In this document: piece after piece, positions 54,125 through 63,150 of the stretch
Numbering within the stretch: the stretch's first letter is position 1
How the letters are laid out: each line of letters starts with the position of its first letter
Assembly (NCBI RefSeq): GCF_014638355.1
Contig: NZ_BMFK01000001.1
Span: 1,627,160 to 1,691,159 of the forward strand
Length of the DNA stretch: 64,000 nt
Direction: 5' to 3'
From: Priestia taiwanensis
Lineage (GTDB): Bacteria; Bacillota; Bacilli; Bacillales; Bacillaceae_G
Position numbers and translations under genes: made by a program
The notes under the pieces: model-generated
Database searches by the model: none
Seen by the model: only the letters and a program-made list of their open reading frames with translations
Told to the model about the DNA's origin: nothing

Positions 54125-54792
54125 GTTCTTCTCTTCTTCACAATTTGAATTAATACTCCCGTTACTACAAGTGGCCCTAGCAAGATTACTAATTGTGCAG
54201 CTGGCGCCAACGGAATAGTAAGCGCTACCACAATTGCAATTAACCCAAATCCTATCCAAATAGGTGCACTTAGTCGATGTACTTTACGCCACAACTCTTC
54301 ATCTTCTAACAATGCTTTCGTACGAATACCGATGTATGGATTCGGAGATAATTTCGGAAAAATGATTCCACCGATAAGTGTTGTACTTCCAACGATAAGT
54401 AGCACAAGGCTGGATGGTTGCATCTCAATACCACCCGCATTTTTTAACGCGACGTAGGAGAATAATAATAAATTTGTTAGCGACATAATACTAGCTATAA
54501 GTCGTAACGATTTTAAATTGTTTGGACTAAGCTGACCTTTCTTTGCAAACTTAGGGACAACCAACACCGTTAAAAACATGAGAACCATGAATCCATACGG
54601 AAATAACACTAACCCTTCCCAAAATCCTGCAAAGCCATCAGCAACATCATCCGGCCCCCAATGAATAGCAATTTGTTCTGGTAAGCGGTCACGTAACAGG
54701 ACAAGAATTGCTCCGTAACTACTCATACAGAGGATGGTAATGTGCACCCACGTTTGCTTCCATTCATCTCGAATACGATACGGCTTACTCAT
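54121..54792 (-). CDS. sdpI: SdpI-family membrane protein
   Basis: A 223-aa protein with about six helices. The DUF1648 half has RLPEQIAIHWGPDDVADGFA, and the SdpI half has FPKLSPNPYIGIRTKALLED and LWRKVHRLSAPIWIGFGL, the family's NxxxGIRxxxxLxxxxxWxxxHR pattern. In B. subtilis SdpI gives immunity to the toxin SdpC and signals to SdpR by holding it at the membrane. The ATG overlaps the sdpR stop region by 8 nt. No sdpABC toxin genes are in the window. Confidence 0.9.
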   Translation of the reverse strand: MSKPYRIRDEWKQTWVHITILCMSSYGAILVLLRDRLPEQIAIHWGPDDVADGFAGFWEGLVLFPYGFMVLMFLTVLVVPKFAKKGQLSPNNLKSLRLIASIMSLTNLLLFSYVALKNAGGIEMQPSSLVLLIVGSTTLIGGIIFPKLSPNPYIGIRTKALLEDEELWRKVHRLSAPIWIGFGLIAIVVALTIPLAPAAQLVILLGPLVVTGVLIQIVKKRRT

Positions 54793-55069
54793 TATCCATC
54801 ACCGTCACTTCCTTTTTTTTGAATGATTTTACGACGTATGTGACAAGTTCATCCAGAACGGAAAGAGCTGGAGCATAAATGATAAATGTTCCTTTCTTTC
54901 GCTTTGTCACGAGACCACTATTATACAGAATATCTAGGTGATGACTGAGTGTTGACATCGGGATATTTAACTTCTCACTCATCTCTTTCACAGCGTGTTC
55001 TTTCTCCATTAAAAGGAAAATAATCTCTCGACGTGATGGATCGGCAAGTGCTTTGAATATTTCTTGCAT
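54785..55069 (-). CDS. sdpR: SdpR-like ArsR-family autorepressor
   Basis: A 94-aa winged-helix repressor: MQEIFKALADPSRREIIFLL, recognition helix IPMSTLSHHLDILYNSGLV, wing KKGTFIIYAP. This matches the SdpR subfamily, which represses its own sdpRI operon until SdpI, occupied by toxin, sequesters it. The ATG at 55069 lies 6 nt after GAAGGTGA; a GTG three codons earlier is an alternative. A direct repeat ATTTCTAT-ATTTCTAT (55086-55101) lies just upstream and could be its operator. Confidence 0.88.
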   Translation of the reverse strand: MQEIFKALADPSRREIIFLLMEKEHAVKEMSEKLNIPMSTLSHHLDILYNSGLVTKRKKGTFIIYAPALSVLDELVTYVVKSFKKKEVTVMDNE

Positions 55070-55277
55070 GCTTTTCACCTTCTTTATTTCTATATTTCTA
55101 TGATTATCGAATTACTATCATTTTACCATAATTTCCATTGTTTGGTGAAATTATTAGTTTGATTTTTCCGAAAAAAAGGTGAATACGTATCGCTCAGCAA
55201 ATCACAAGCTAATTGTTATTTCCCTTTTCGTTGTCGTGCTAGAATGAAAGACAACAATAATGGAAAGGGGTCTTTTT

Positions 55278-56486
55278 ATGGCCAGTACGTCAGCAAATAT
55301 TCAAGCGATTACCGCACGAAAGACGGTATTCCCTATTTTATTTGCGATTAGTTTATGTCACTTATTCAACGATACGATGCAAGCAGTTATTCCCGCTATT
55401 TTTCCAATTATGAAAGAATCATTGCAGCTATCGTACACACAAATCGGATGGATTGCCTTCGTCCTCAACATGACTTCTTCTGTCTTACAACCAGTTGTCG
55501 GCTTCTATTCGGATAAAAAACCAAAACCTTATTTACTACCGATTGCGATGCTTTGCTCCTTACTCGGTATGCTTGCGTTAGCCTTTGCGCCGACATACGG
55601 AGTCGTTCTCCTCTCTGTGATTTTAATTGGAATGGGCTCGGCTATTTTCCATCCAGAATCATCGAAAGTAGCACATATGGCAGCAGGTACGCGCAAAGGA
55701 CTAGCACAATCTATTTTTCAAGTAGGGGGAAATACAGGAAGTGCCCTTGCACCGGCAATGACATTGCTTATCTTCATTCCACTTGGTCAATTCGGTTCTA
55801 TTTGGTTCACACTTGTTGCATTAATTGGTTTCTGTGTTCTCACGTACGTTGCGAAATGGTACAAAGACGTATTACCAACTGTTCAGCAAATGAGCAAACG
55901 CCAAGTAACTACTAATCCAAATACACAAAAGAAATCAATTTTCCTTATTTCTATTTTAATTTTCTTAGTGTTTGCTCGCTCTTGGTATGGTTCAGGCATC
56001 GGCACATACTATCAATTTTTCTTAATGGATCAATACGCCTTATCGCTCGGAGATGCACAACTTTATTTATTTTTATTTTTAATTGCAGGGGCATTAGGAA
56101 CATTCTTCGGTGGACCGTTAGCAGATCGCTTTGGCATGCGACGTGTAATGATATTATCATTCATTATTACAGCACCATTTTCCATTTTGCTTCCGCACGT
56201 CCCACTAGTAATCGCATCCATCTTCTTGCTTATTATCGGATTCGTCTTTTCATCTAGCTTCTCCATTACCGTTATTTATGGGCAATATTTATTCCCTGGA
56301 AAAGTCGGTACAGTATCTGGCTTAATTACAGGACTTGCGTTTGGCTTAGGTGCAATCGGGGCTGTGTTACTCGGAGGAGTAATTGATATGAGTGGCTTAT
56401 TTACCGTTATGAGTGCAATTGGTTTCTTACCACTACTTGGCTTATTAACGTTCTTATTACCAAAAGACGCAGTACGCACGAAATAA
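55278..56486 (+). CDS. MFS transporter, YfnC / fosmidomycin-resistance (Fsr) type
   Basis: A 402-aa 12-helix exporter. Segments typical of YfnC/Fsr are SLCHLFNDTMQAVIPAIFPI, LSYTQIGWIAFVLNMTSSVL then QPVVGFYSDKKPKP, and MGSAIFHPESSKVAHMAAG. The ATG at 55278 follows GGAAAGGGG by 7 nt; the upstream ATG at 55260 is part of the leader. Possible substrates are fosmidomycin-like drugs or sugars. Monocistronic or co-transcribed with the next gene, which starts 18 nt downstream. Confidence 0.88.
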   Translation: MASTSANIQAITARKTVFPILFAISLCHLFNDTMQAVIPAIFPIMKESLQLSYTQIGWIAFVLNMTSSVLQPVVGFYSDKKPKPYLLPIAMLCSLLGMLALAFAPTYGVVLLSVILIGMGSAIFHPESSKVAHMAAGTRKGLAQSIFQVGGNTGSALAPAMTLLIFIPLGQFGSIWFTLVALIGFCVLTYVAKWYKDVLPTVQQMSKRQVTTNPNTQKKSIFLISILIFLVFARSWYGSGIGTYYQFFLMDQYALSLGDAQLYLFLFLIAGALGTFFGGPLADRFGMRRVMILSFIITAPFSILLPHVPLVIASIFLLIIGFVFSSSFSITVIYGQYLFPGKVGTVSGLITGLAFGLGAIGAVLLGGVIDMSGLFTVMSAIGFLPLLGLLTFLLPKDAVRTK

Positions 56487-56504
56487 ATATAGGAGTTGTT
56501 ATCA

Positions 56505-57284
56505 TTGGATACGAACTATTATGTAGAAAAGTTTGTAGACATAGTTACAGAAGAAATAGGTAATAACCTAATTGGCGTTTACTTACATGGATCATTAGCA
56601 ATGGGCTGCTTCCATGAAGAAACAAGTGATATTGACTTGTTAATCATTGTGCAAGAAAAACTATCCTTAGAAACAAATAAACGTGTTATTCAACAAGTGC
56701 TAGAACTTCACGACAAAATGCCTAATAAGCGTGGAATGGAGTTCAGCATACTACTCCAGTCTACGCTTACTAATTTCGTCTATCCGACACCATTTGAACT
56801 TCATTATTCTGATTTTCATCGGGAAAAGTATCGAACAGATGAAACATACATATGTGGAGGATTTAATGACGTCGACTTAGCAGCCCATGTCATGGTTACC
56901 TATCATCGCGGTGTTACGTTATATGGAAAAGCAATTAAAAATGTGTTCCTTCCTATCAATAGAGAATTGTACATCCAATCTATTCTCTTTGATGTGGAAA
57001 ATGCGTATAAAGAAATTATCCAATCACCAACGTACTTCACACTAAATCTATGTCGTGTACTCTTCTTCCTACGAGAAGGTGTTGTATCTTCTAAGAAAGA
57101 AGGAGGAGAATGGGGATTGAATATGCTACTATCAAAGTATTATCCATTAATTCAGCACTGTTTACATGCGTACAAAGGAACCATAACAAACAACGAGTTA
57201 CATCAACAAGAATTAATGGATTTCGCAGCTTATATGTTATGTGAAATTAAAAACCATCTTCCACGTTCATTCGTACAAACCTAG
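56505..57284 (+). CDS. Aminoglycoside adenylyltransferase-like protein (AadA type)
   Basis: A 259-aa nucleotidyltransferase. The Pol-beta-fold active-site motif is LHGSLAMGCFHEETSDIDLL (GSxxxG with paired Asp), followed by the four-helix DUF4111 C-terminal domain containing AYKEIIQSPTYFTLNLCRVL and the following FFLREGVVSSKKEGGEW, as in ANT(3'') and ANT(9) enzymes. The TTG at 56505 is used because AGGAG lies 9 nt upstream. It may modify streptomycin/spectinomycin-type drugs; many Bacillus chromosomal homologues have no proven activity. Confidence 0.87.
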   Translation: MDTNYYVEKFVDIVTEEIGNNLIGVYLHGSLAMGCFHEETSDIDLLIIVQEKLSLETNKRVIQQVLELHDKMPNKRGMEFSILLQSTLTNFVYPTPFELHYSDFHREKYRTDETYICGGFNDVDLAAHVMVTYHRGVTLYGKAIKNVFLPINRELYIQSILFDVENAYKEIIQSPTYFTLNLCRVLFFLREGVVSSKKEGGEWGLNMLLSKYYPLIQHCLHAYKGTITNNELHQQELMDFAAYMLCEIKNHLPRSFVQT

Positions 57285-57316
57285 ACTACTCTTTACCTGA
57301 ATAGACTGAATTATGT

Positions 57317-57346
57317 AAGATCCCCTTTGCTCAGGGGATCTTTTGT
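57317..57346. terminator. Terminator between the adenylyltransferase and GGDEF-EAL genes
   Basis: AAGATCCCC / GGGGATCTT with an 8-nt loop, then TTGTTTT. Confidence 0.8.
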
Positions 57347-57347
57347 T

Positions 57348-59345
57348 TTATTGTTCGTGCAAAAAGCGTTCTATTTCTTCTAATGATAATCGTTTGCTTA
57401 AATACTCACCTTGCATGTAATGACATTTATGTTGAAAATATTCTACTTGATTCTCCGATTCTATTCCTTCAACAATTGTTTTACATCCTAACAAGTATGC
57501 TAATTCCAATACAGCTTCAACAACTGTTGCACGCTTATCATTCTCCTCCATTCCTTCAGTAAGTTCACGAGCTAACTTCAGTGTATCGAACGAAAAGTTC
57601 GGTAAATAACTTAACGATGAATGTCCCGTCCCAAAATTAGCAATCGTAATACATATCCCGAGATGACGAAGAGCTTCTATTTTATGTTTCAAAGCGCCTT
57701 CCCTCGCAACTAATGTACTCTCCATCACTACAAATTCTATATATGTAGCTGCTATATTCACTTCTGAAAGAATAGATTGTACCTTCTCTAAGAAATCGTC
57801 TTTTTCTAATTGCTTTTGTGAGATACTCACAAACATTTTCATTAAAGGATACCCTTTTGAAAGCAAGTCTCTCATTTTCTTACATGCCTCCCGAATAACC
57901 CATTCCCCTATCGGCACAATTAAACCTGTTTCTTCTGCAATCGGAATAAACTCAGCAGATGAGACAATACCAAGCGATGGATGTTTCCAACAAACGAACG
58001 CTTCTAAACAACTAAAAGCAGATTGCCTTGAAGAAAATAATGGCTGATAAGATAGTATCAACTCATTATGTTCAATAGCATTGTATAAATCTTTCTCTAT
58101 CGTGAATTGGCATTGATAGTGTCGAGCAATTGCTTCATTAAAAATTTGATAGTGGTTCTTTCCTTTTGCTTTTACATAATACATCGCCGAATCGGCATTT
58201 TTCATTAACGTCGCACTGTCCATTCCTTTCTCATAAATAGCAATGCCTATACTTAATGTCACTTTCAACACGTGTTCCTGCAAAATGACTGGCTTATCAA
58301 ATGTCGCCAAAATTATTTCCGACATTTTGATTAATTCTTTCTCGTTCATAAAATCATAAAACAAAATTGTAAATTCATCCCCACCAAGCCTAGCAACCAA
58401 TGTTGTTGAAGTAACTGCTACTACTAATCGTCTCGACACTTCCTTCAATAACTCATCTCCAACATCATGACCTAGTGTATCATTCACCATTTTGAAACGA
58501 TCTACATCAATAAACATAACCGCTACATTCCGGTCTTTTTCATCTGCTAATGTAAGGTGTGTTGTTAACTGTTTATCAAATGTTCGTCTATTTGCCAGCT
58601 TCGTCAAGGGGTCATAATGTGCTAACTCATAAATTTGTTTCTCTTGTTCCATTGCTTTCGTCGTTTCTTTCAACATCACGTACATGCTATCTAATTTGGC
58701 TTGGATATGAACGGGAATCGAGGTAACCTCGAAATATCTCGTCGTACGTAACTCTACGTCATATACAGAGAAATCAAATTTCCTACGTTCTCCTTTTAAC
58801 ACATTCTCAATAAGATCTTGAACTTTCTTATCTCCTTGCAAAAAATCTTTATGTAAAGGAAGTTCTTTTATATGCTTCATGTCACCAAAAATCATTTTTT
58901 CTGCTGCACTATTCCTCTTTAAAATATTCCCATCCACATCGATATAAACGATTGGATTTGGAAAATACTGAAAGAAAGAGTAGTCGTTATGCTCGTTTCT
59001 TCTCCACTCCTTCGTTCGTTCATACAGAAGGTCTTCAAATTGCTCATTCATTTCGTAAGTATATTGCATCAACTCTTCCTTCTCCGTCACAATAATTATC
59101 TTACGAATGAAAAGAACAACGAATACTATAAATAAACAACTATATAAAATGTATGAAATAACTCTTAAATAATCAGTAGCAAAACGTAAGAAAAGAAATT
59201 CAACTGTCAATGCTGCGATAATTCCCAGTGAGATAATTCTTACGAATCCTCCAAAATCAGCTACGTACACATTTTCTTTTTTTAAGCGTTTATGAATAAG
59301 GAATATACATGTTATTAATAGCAACATACAGAGCATATTCACCAC
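57348..59345 (-). CDS. PAS-GGDEF-EAL protein with intact GGDEF and degenerate EAL
   Basis: A 665-aa membrane protein. About three N-terminal helices, a coiled coil, a PAS-like domain (~130-235), GGDEF (~245-400) and EAL (~410-660). The diguanylate cyclase site is intact (ARLGGDEFT), with no RxxD inhibitory site before it. The phosphodiesterase site is ruined: EAL is EAF, the metal-binding Asn of VNIS is Ser (VSIS), ELTES is VVMES, and DDFGTGYS is ANFGTGHS. Expected to make c-di-GMP, or to use the EAL domain as a binding or partner site. The start is a GTG after AAGGAGG; other starts a few codons away are possible. Confidence 0.9.
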   Translation of the reverse strand: MVNMLCMLLLITCIFLIHKRLKKENVYVADFGGFVRIISLGIIAALTVEFLFLRFATDYLRVISYILYSCLFIVFVVLFIRKIIIVTEKEELMQYTYEMNEQFEDLLYERTKEWRRNEHNDYSFFQYFPNPIVYIDVDGNILKRNSAAEKMIFGDMKHIKELPLHKDFLQGDKKVQDLIENVLKGERRKFDFSVYDVELRTTRYFEVTSIPVHIQAKLDSMYVMLKETTKAMEQEKQIYELAHYDPLTKLANRRTFDKQLTTHLTLADEKDRNVAVMFIDVDRFKMVNDTLGHDVGDELLKEVSRRLVVAVTSTTLVARLGGDEFTILFYDFMNEKELIKMSEIILATFDKPVILQEHVLKVTLSIGIAIYEKGMDSATLMKNADSAMYYVKAKGKNHYQIFNEAIARHYQCQFTIEKDLYNAIEHNELILSYQPLFSSRQSAFSCLEAFVCWKHPSLGIVSSAEFIPIAEETGLIVPIGEWVIREACKKMRDLLSKGYPLMKMFVSISQKQLEKDDFLEKVQSILSEVNIAATYIEFVVMESTLVAREGALKHKIEALRHLGICITIANFGTGHSSLSYLPNFSFDTLKLARELTEGMEENDKRATVVEAVLELAYLLGCKTIVEGIESENQVEYFQHKCHYMQGEYLSKRLSLEEIERFLHEQ

Positions 59346-59402
59346 GATGCCCCCTCCTTCCCACACTACTTATCATTATTTCCAAAATATGTGCGTATAA
59401 TG

Positions 59403-59453
59403 AAAAAAGAGGTATACAACGCTAAGTCATTCACGTTGTACACCTCTTTTTGT
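59403..59453 (-). terminator. Terminator between the two GGDEF-EAL genes
   Basis: On the minus strand AAAGAGGTGTACAACG / CGTTGTATACCTCTTT with a long loop, then T-rich. It separates the two paralogues into different transcripts. Confidence 0.8.
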
Positions 59454-59465
59454 TATCTTTATACA

Positions 59466-62159
59466 TTACTTCACAGCAAAATGACACTCTTCCAAAAATG
59501 TTTCTACTGCTTCTGGTGGCAATGGTTTACTTAAATAATATCCTTGCATATAGTGGCATTTGTCTTGAAAATATGTAGCCTGACTTTCCGTTTCTATCCC
59601 TTCGACAATTGTTTTACATCCTAACAAGTGTGCTAAATCTAATACAGCTTCAACAACTGTCGCACGCTTCTCATTCTCTTCAATTCCTTCAATCATTTCG
59701 CGTGCTAGCTTTAGCGTATCGAAAGAAAAGTTCGGTAAGTAACTTAACGAAGAATAGCCTGTTCCAAAATCATCGATAGCAATACTAATACCGAGATTTT
59801 TTAATTTCTCCATCCTCTGGAGAAGCTCATTATCTCTAATTAATAAAATACTCTCGGTCAGTTCAAATTCTATGTAGGTTGGAGCAATTCCTATTTCTTC
59901 AAAAATCGTAGCTATCCTCTCCACAAAGCCCTCTTTCTCTAATTGCTTCTTTGAAATGTTAACGCACATCTTCGTTACTTTATAACCCTTATTCAACAAC
60001 TCTTTCATCCTCTTACAAGACTCTCTAATAATCCACTCACCCATGTTCACAATTAAACCTGTTTCTTCCGCAATTGGAATGAAATCGGCTGGGGATATAA
60101 TGCCAAGTGATGGATGTTTCCAACGTACTAGCGCTTCAAGCCCTACAAATGTCTTCTTTCTCATACAATATTGCGGCTGATAATACAGGGTCAATTGGTT
60201 ATGTTCAATTGCTTTATATAAATCTTTCTCAATTTTAAATTGACGTTGATAGTGATACGCAATCGATTCATCATAAATTTGATAATTGTTCTTTCCCTTT
60301 GCTTTTACATAATACATCGCAGAATCAGCATTTTTCATTAATGTCGCACCGTCCATTCCCTTCTCATGAATGGCAACACCTATGCTAAGTGTGACTTTAA
60401 GCACTTGCTGTTGAATAATAACTGGATTTTCAAATACAGCTAAAATATTTTTTGAAATCCTTGCTAAATCCGCCTCTTCTTCAAAGTTATAGAAGAGAAC
60501 TGTAAATTCATCTCCACCAAGCCTAGCAACTAATGCACTTGAATCCACTGCTAATAGAAGGCGTTTTGCTACTTCTTTCAACAATTCATCTCCAACATGA
60601 TGGCCCAGTGTATCATTAACAATTTTGAAACGGTCTAAATCAATAAACATCACTGCTACGGAATGCTCATCTTCATTTGCTAATCGAATGTGCGCCGCTA
60701 ACTTTTCATCGAACGTACGTCTATTTGCTAATTTCGTTAACGTGTCATAATGAGCCAACTCATAAATTTGTTTCTCTTGAACAATCGTTTGCGTTATTTC
60801 TTTCAAAATAACGTACATCCCCTTTAACTTCCTTTTAATACGGATTGGAATAGACGTAATGGAGAAATAACGAGTAATCTGAAGTTCACTGTCATACATC
60901 GAAAAGTCAAAGGTCGTCAGTGAACCACTCAATATTTTATTGTTAATATTATTAATATCCTCTTCATTTTGGAACATCATCTTCTCTGCAATAAACTCGT
61001 TAATATTGTTCATTTTTTTCGATGTAATTTCTTCTGCCGCTTTGTTCCTCTGTAATATATTCCCTTTTACATCTAAATAAAAAGTAGGATTCGGATAGTT
61101 TTGGAACAATGATTTATCCCTATTTTCACTTACTTCTAATCTGTTTGTTCGTTCTTGTACTAATTCTTGAAGCTCGCCGTTCATTTGATGAACATTTTGA
61201 AGTAATTCTTCTTTTTCAATGACGATTAACATTTGTCGCATTAACATAATCATTAAGACGACACCGAAACTAATTGAACTAACTGTTAACTTCTCACCTG
61301 TATGTAAAAACGCAACAAATAAAGTAATACTACATAAGAAGTAGAAAATATAAGAGTAAATATACTCCATTTTTTGAATACGTTCATATGAGAACAACTG
61401 AACTTGTCCCTTTTTCCCATCCTGTATATGAATTTCTACACAAAGGAGCAATAGCATCCCTGTTATCATGATAACGGGACTCACATAGTGCCAAATGTTT
61501 TTGCCATGGAAAAAGAAAACATACATATTCATACCATTCATCGTCAATTGCAATACAAACGCAGTTGTTAATAGTAGCACAATATTACGACTAAGCTTTT
61601 TATAAATTTTTAGGACGAAACAAGCAAATATTGCACATAACATTCCAATATCTAACAATAAGTAAATAACACCAATTATATCCACTTTATGTATCTTACC
61701 TTGATCTAATAAAGGATGAATGAAAAATTGGTAACCTAATGCAAATACCGTTACAAAGACAACGAGAATATCTAACATGAAGCGAACCATCTGTTTCTTC
61801 TCATGCTGATCGAAATTAATCCACAAAATAATATATGCATACACACACATATATAAAATATATGGGATTACACGAAAATGCTCGACGGATAGCAGTGAGA
61901 AAATCGTTTCTAGTCCAAACTCCATCGTAATACCAAATGCCATAATGCCAACTAACCGCCAAAAATAATCATTTTGCAACTGATGTGTCTTCAAACGCTT
62001 ATATATAGCTAATGTACAAACGAATGAGCCAATCATACAAAGTGAATCAATACTTACCGTCCACATATATAAATCGTTATCAATAAAGAAAATCCATCCA
62101 TATACAAAAAGCGTATATGCTAGGATAGATATTATTTTTATTTTTATACTTTTCGTCAT
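59466..62159 (-). CDS. Multi-helix PAS-GGDEF-EAL protein with intact active sites
   Basis: A 897-aa membrane protein. About nine N-terminal helices (residues 10-330), a coiled coil, PAS (~355-470), GGDEF (~475-635), EAL (~645-890). Catalytic residues are kept in both: ARLGGDEFT; LEALVRWKHP, VNISKKQLE, FELTESIL, IAIDDFGTGYSSLSY and VEGIETESQ. The GGDEF domain lacks the RxxD I-site. Whether it mainly makes or degrades c-di-GMP cannot be told; the fused pair may act as a PDE. It is the likely ancestor-like partner of the degenerate paralogue downstream. Confidence 0.92.
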   Translation of the reverse strand: MTKSIKIKIISILAYTLFVYGWIFFIDNDLYMWTVSIDSLCMIGSFVCTLAIYKRLKTHQLQNDYFWRLVGIMAFGITMEFGLETIFSLLSVEHFRVIPYILYMCVYAYIILWINFDQHEKKQMVRFMLDILVVFVTVFALGYQFFIHPLLDQGKIHKVDIIGVIYLLLDIGMLCAIFACFVLKIYKKLSRNIVLLLTTAFVLQLTMNGMNMYVFFFHGKNIWHYVSPVIMITGMLLLLCVEIHIQDGKKGQVQLFSYERIQKMEYIYSYIFYFLCSITLFVAFLHTGEKLTVSSISFGVVLMIMLMRQMLIVIEKEELLQNVHQMNGELQELVQERTNRLEVSENRDKSLFQNYPNPTFYLDVKGNILQRNKAAEEITSKKMNNINEFIAEKMMFQNEEDINNINNKILSGSLTTFDFSMYDSELQITRYFSITSIPIRIKRKLKGMYVILKEITQTIVQEKQIYELAHYDTLTKLANRRTFDEKLAAHIRLANEDEHSVAVMFIDLDRFKIVNDTLGHHVGDELLKEVAKRLLLAVDSSALVARLGGDEFTVLFYNFEEEADLARISKNILAVFENPVIIQQQVLKVTLSIGVAIHEKGMDGATLMKNADSAMYYVKAKGKNNYQIYDESIAYHYQRQFKIEKDLYKAIEHNQLTLYYQPQYCMRKKTFVGLEALVRWKHPSLGIISPADFIPIAEETGLIVNMGEWIIRESCKRMKELLNKGYKVTKMCVNISKKQLEKEGFVERIATIFEEIGIAPTYIEFELTESILLIRDNELLQRMEKLKNLGISIAIDDFGTGYSSLSYLPNFSFDTLKLAREMIEGIEENEKRATVVEAVLDLAHLLGCKTIVEGIETESQATYFQDKCHYMQGYYLSKPLPPEAVETFLEECHFAVK

Positions 62160-62511
62160 ATTAATCTATTGTCATAACATAATAGGTGTTCGTAGTTGTT
62201 ATTATGCATGGTGACAATCTTCTCTTCCCACCCTTCAACATCCACTTCTCTGTCGCTGTATCTTGAAATATAGAATGGTAATACTATTGGTTACTAACTT
62301 TCCTCTACACACAATACCTCTGTAGAATATTTTCCCAGAAAACTATCTTAACGAAAGAATTAGCAAATGACAAGAGATACGATTGTTCTATAGTAGTACA
62401 TCGATGTCGTATGTTGAAACATTTTCAACATACGACAAAATCCCTTAAAGGAATTCTCCTCTCCTTATGGAATTGTGTATAGCATGAAGCTATATACAGG
62501 AGGTTCTGCCA
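62160..62511. other. 352-bp divergent spacer with a strong inverted repeat
   Basis: The region divides the GGDEF-EAL gene from the MerR-like gene. It holds the perfect inverted repeat at 62406-62436 (14-bp arms, 3-nt centre) and a looser dyad TGTATAGC/GCTATATACA just before the ribosome site of the plus-strand gene. I see no gene in it. Confidence 0.6.
62406..62436. promoter_or_regulatory. Perfect 14-bp inverted repeat
   Basis: Arms GTCGTATGTTGAAA and TTTCAACATACGAC around CAT. There is no T tract on either side, so it is more likely a protein-binding dyad or mRNA hairpin than a terminator. It lies 76 bp upstream of the MerR-like regulator's start codon. Confidence 0.6.
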
Positions 62512-63078
62512 ATGGAAGGAAATTACTCTACTAGTCATGTTTCCAGAAAAATAGGTATCGATAGTACTCTTATTCGTGAATACAGTCGAATACTTGAAAT
62601 GCAAGGCTACCAAATTCGAAAAAACACAAATGGACAACGTTGCTACACAATGAAAGATGTACGCTTATTACAGAAGATACATCGCGAGCAACGCGAAACA
62701 CTAATTGAGCTTGACGAACTAGTCGCACAATTATTAGAAGAAGCCATTCCAAAGCCCCTTACACCAATTCCCCACGATATGAGCATCACAATGAAAGAGC
62801 AAGCAAAAAAAATGGAAGAATTTTTACACAAGATGAACCAAATTGCAGAGCAAAACAATGAAATTATTCAGCTAAATCATTTTCTGTTAGATGAGCATAA
62901 GCGTCAAGACAATAGATTGCTTACAATAGAAGAAACGATAACAAAACACTCTCACAAAAGAGATGATCAACTTATGCGTATTATTCGTGAGCTCCAAGTA
63001 GCAAAACGATCGGTAGCTGCAGCGAAAGAACGTACATGGGTTAAAAGCTTACGAAGTCTGTTTATGAAACAACCATAA
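62512..63078 (+). CDS. MerR-like HTH protein (RacA/DUF3967-like layout)
   Basis: A 188-aa protein. An N-terminal MerR-type helix-turn-helix and wing (YSTSHVSRKIGIDSTLIREY, then GYQIRKNTNGQRCYT, DVRLLQKIHRE) is followed by a long charged helical region (~70-170) with probable coiled coils, and a basic end (WVKSLRSLFMKQP). The layout resembles RacA and the plasmid-type MerR/DUF3967 proteins, which bind DNA through the HTH and oligomerise through the coil. Its own upstream dyad may be a target. AGGAGG precedes the ATG. Role: regulator or DNA-anchoring protein; unproven. Confidence 0.8.
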   Translation: MEGNYSTSHVSRKIGIDSTLIREYSRILEMQGYQIRKNTNGQRCYTMKDVRLLQKIHREQRETLIELDELVAQLLEEAIPKPLTPIPHDMSITMKEQAKKMEEFLHKMNQIAEQNNEIIQLNHFLLDEHKRQDNRLLTIEETITKHSHKRDDQLMRIIRELQVAKRSVAAAKERTWVKSLRSLFMKQP

Positions 63079-63080
63079 CA

Positions 63081-63138
63081 AAGCGAAGCCAAAAAAGATA
63101 AATAGAATATACATCCCTACTTATCTTTTTTGGCTTCC
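63081..63138. terminator. Bidirectional terminator
   Basis: GAAGCCAAAAAAGATAA / TTATCTTTTTTGGCTTC, perfect 17-bp stem with a 20-nt loop, between converging genes. Confidence 0.75.
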
Positions 63139-63150
63139 TGTGCTGATAAA

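Noticed and set aside
54044..54259. A 71-codon minus-strand frame across the sdpI end
   Set aside because: Its last 27 codons are the start of the decayed DUF1648 gene; the rest is sdpI read in another frame.
50358..55101. A full SDP killing-factor operon
   Set aside because: No sdpA, sdpB or sdpC-like gene is on either side, only the immunity/regulator part.
62406..62436. A transcription terminator
   Set aside because: No T tract follows on either strand, and the divergent gene layout gives nothing to terminate.
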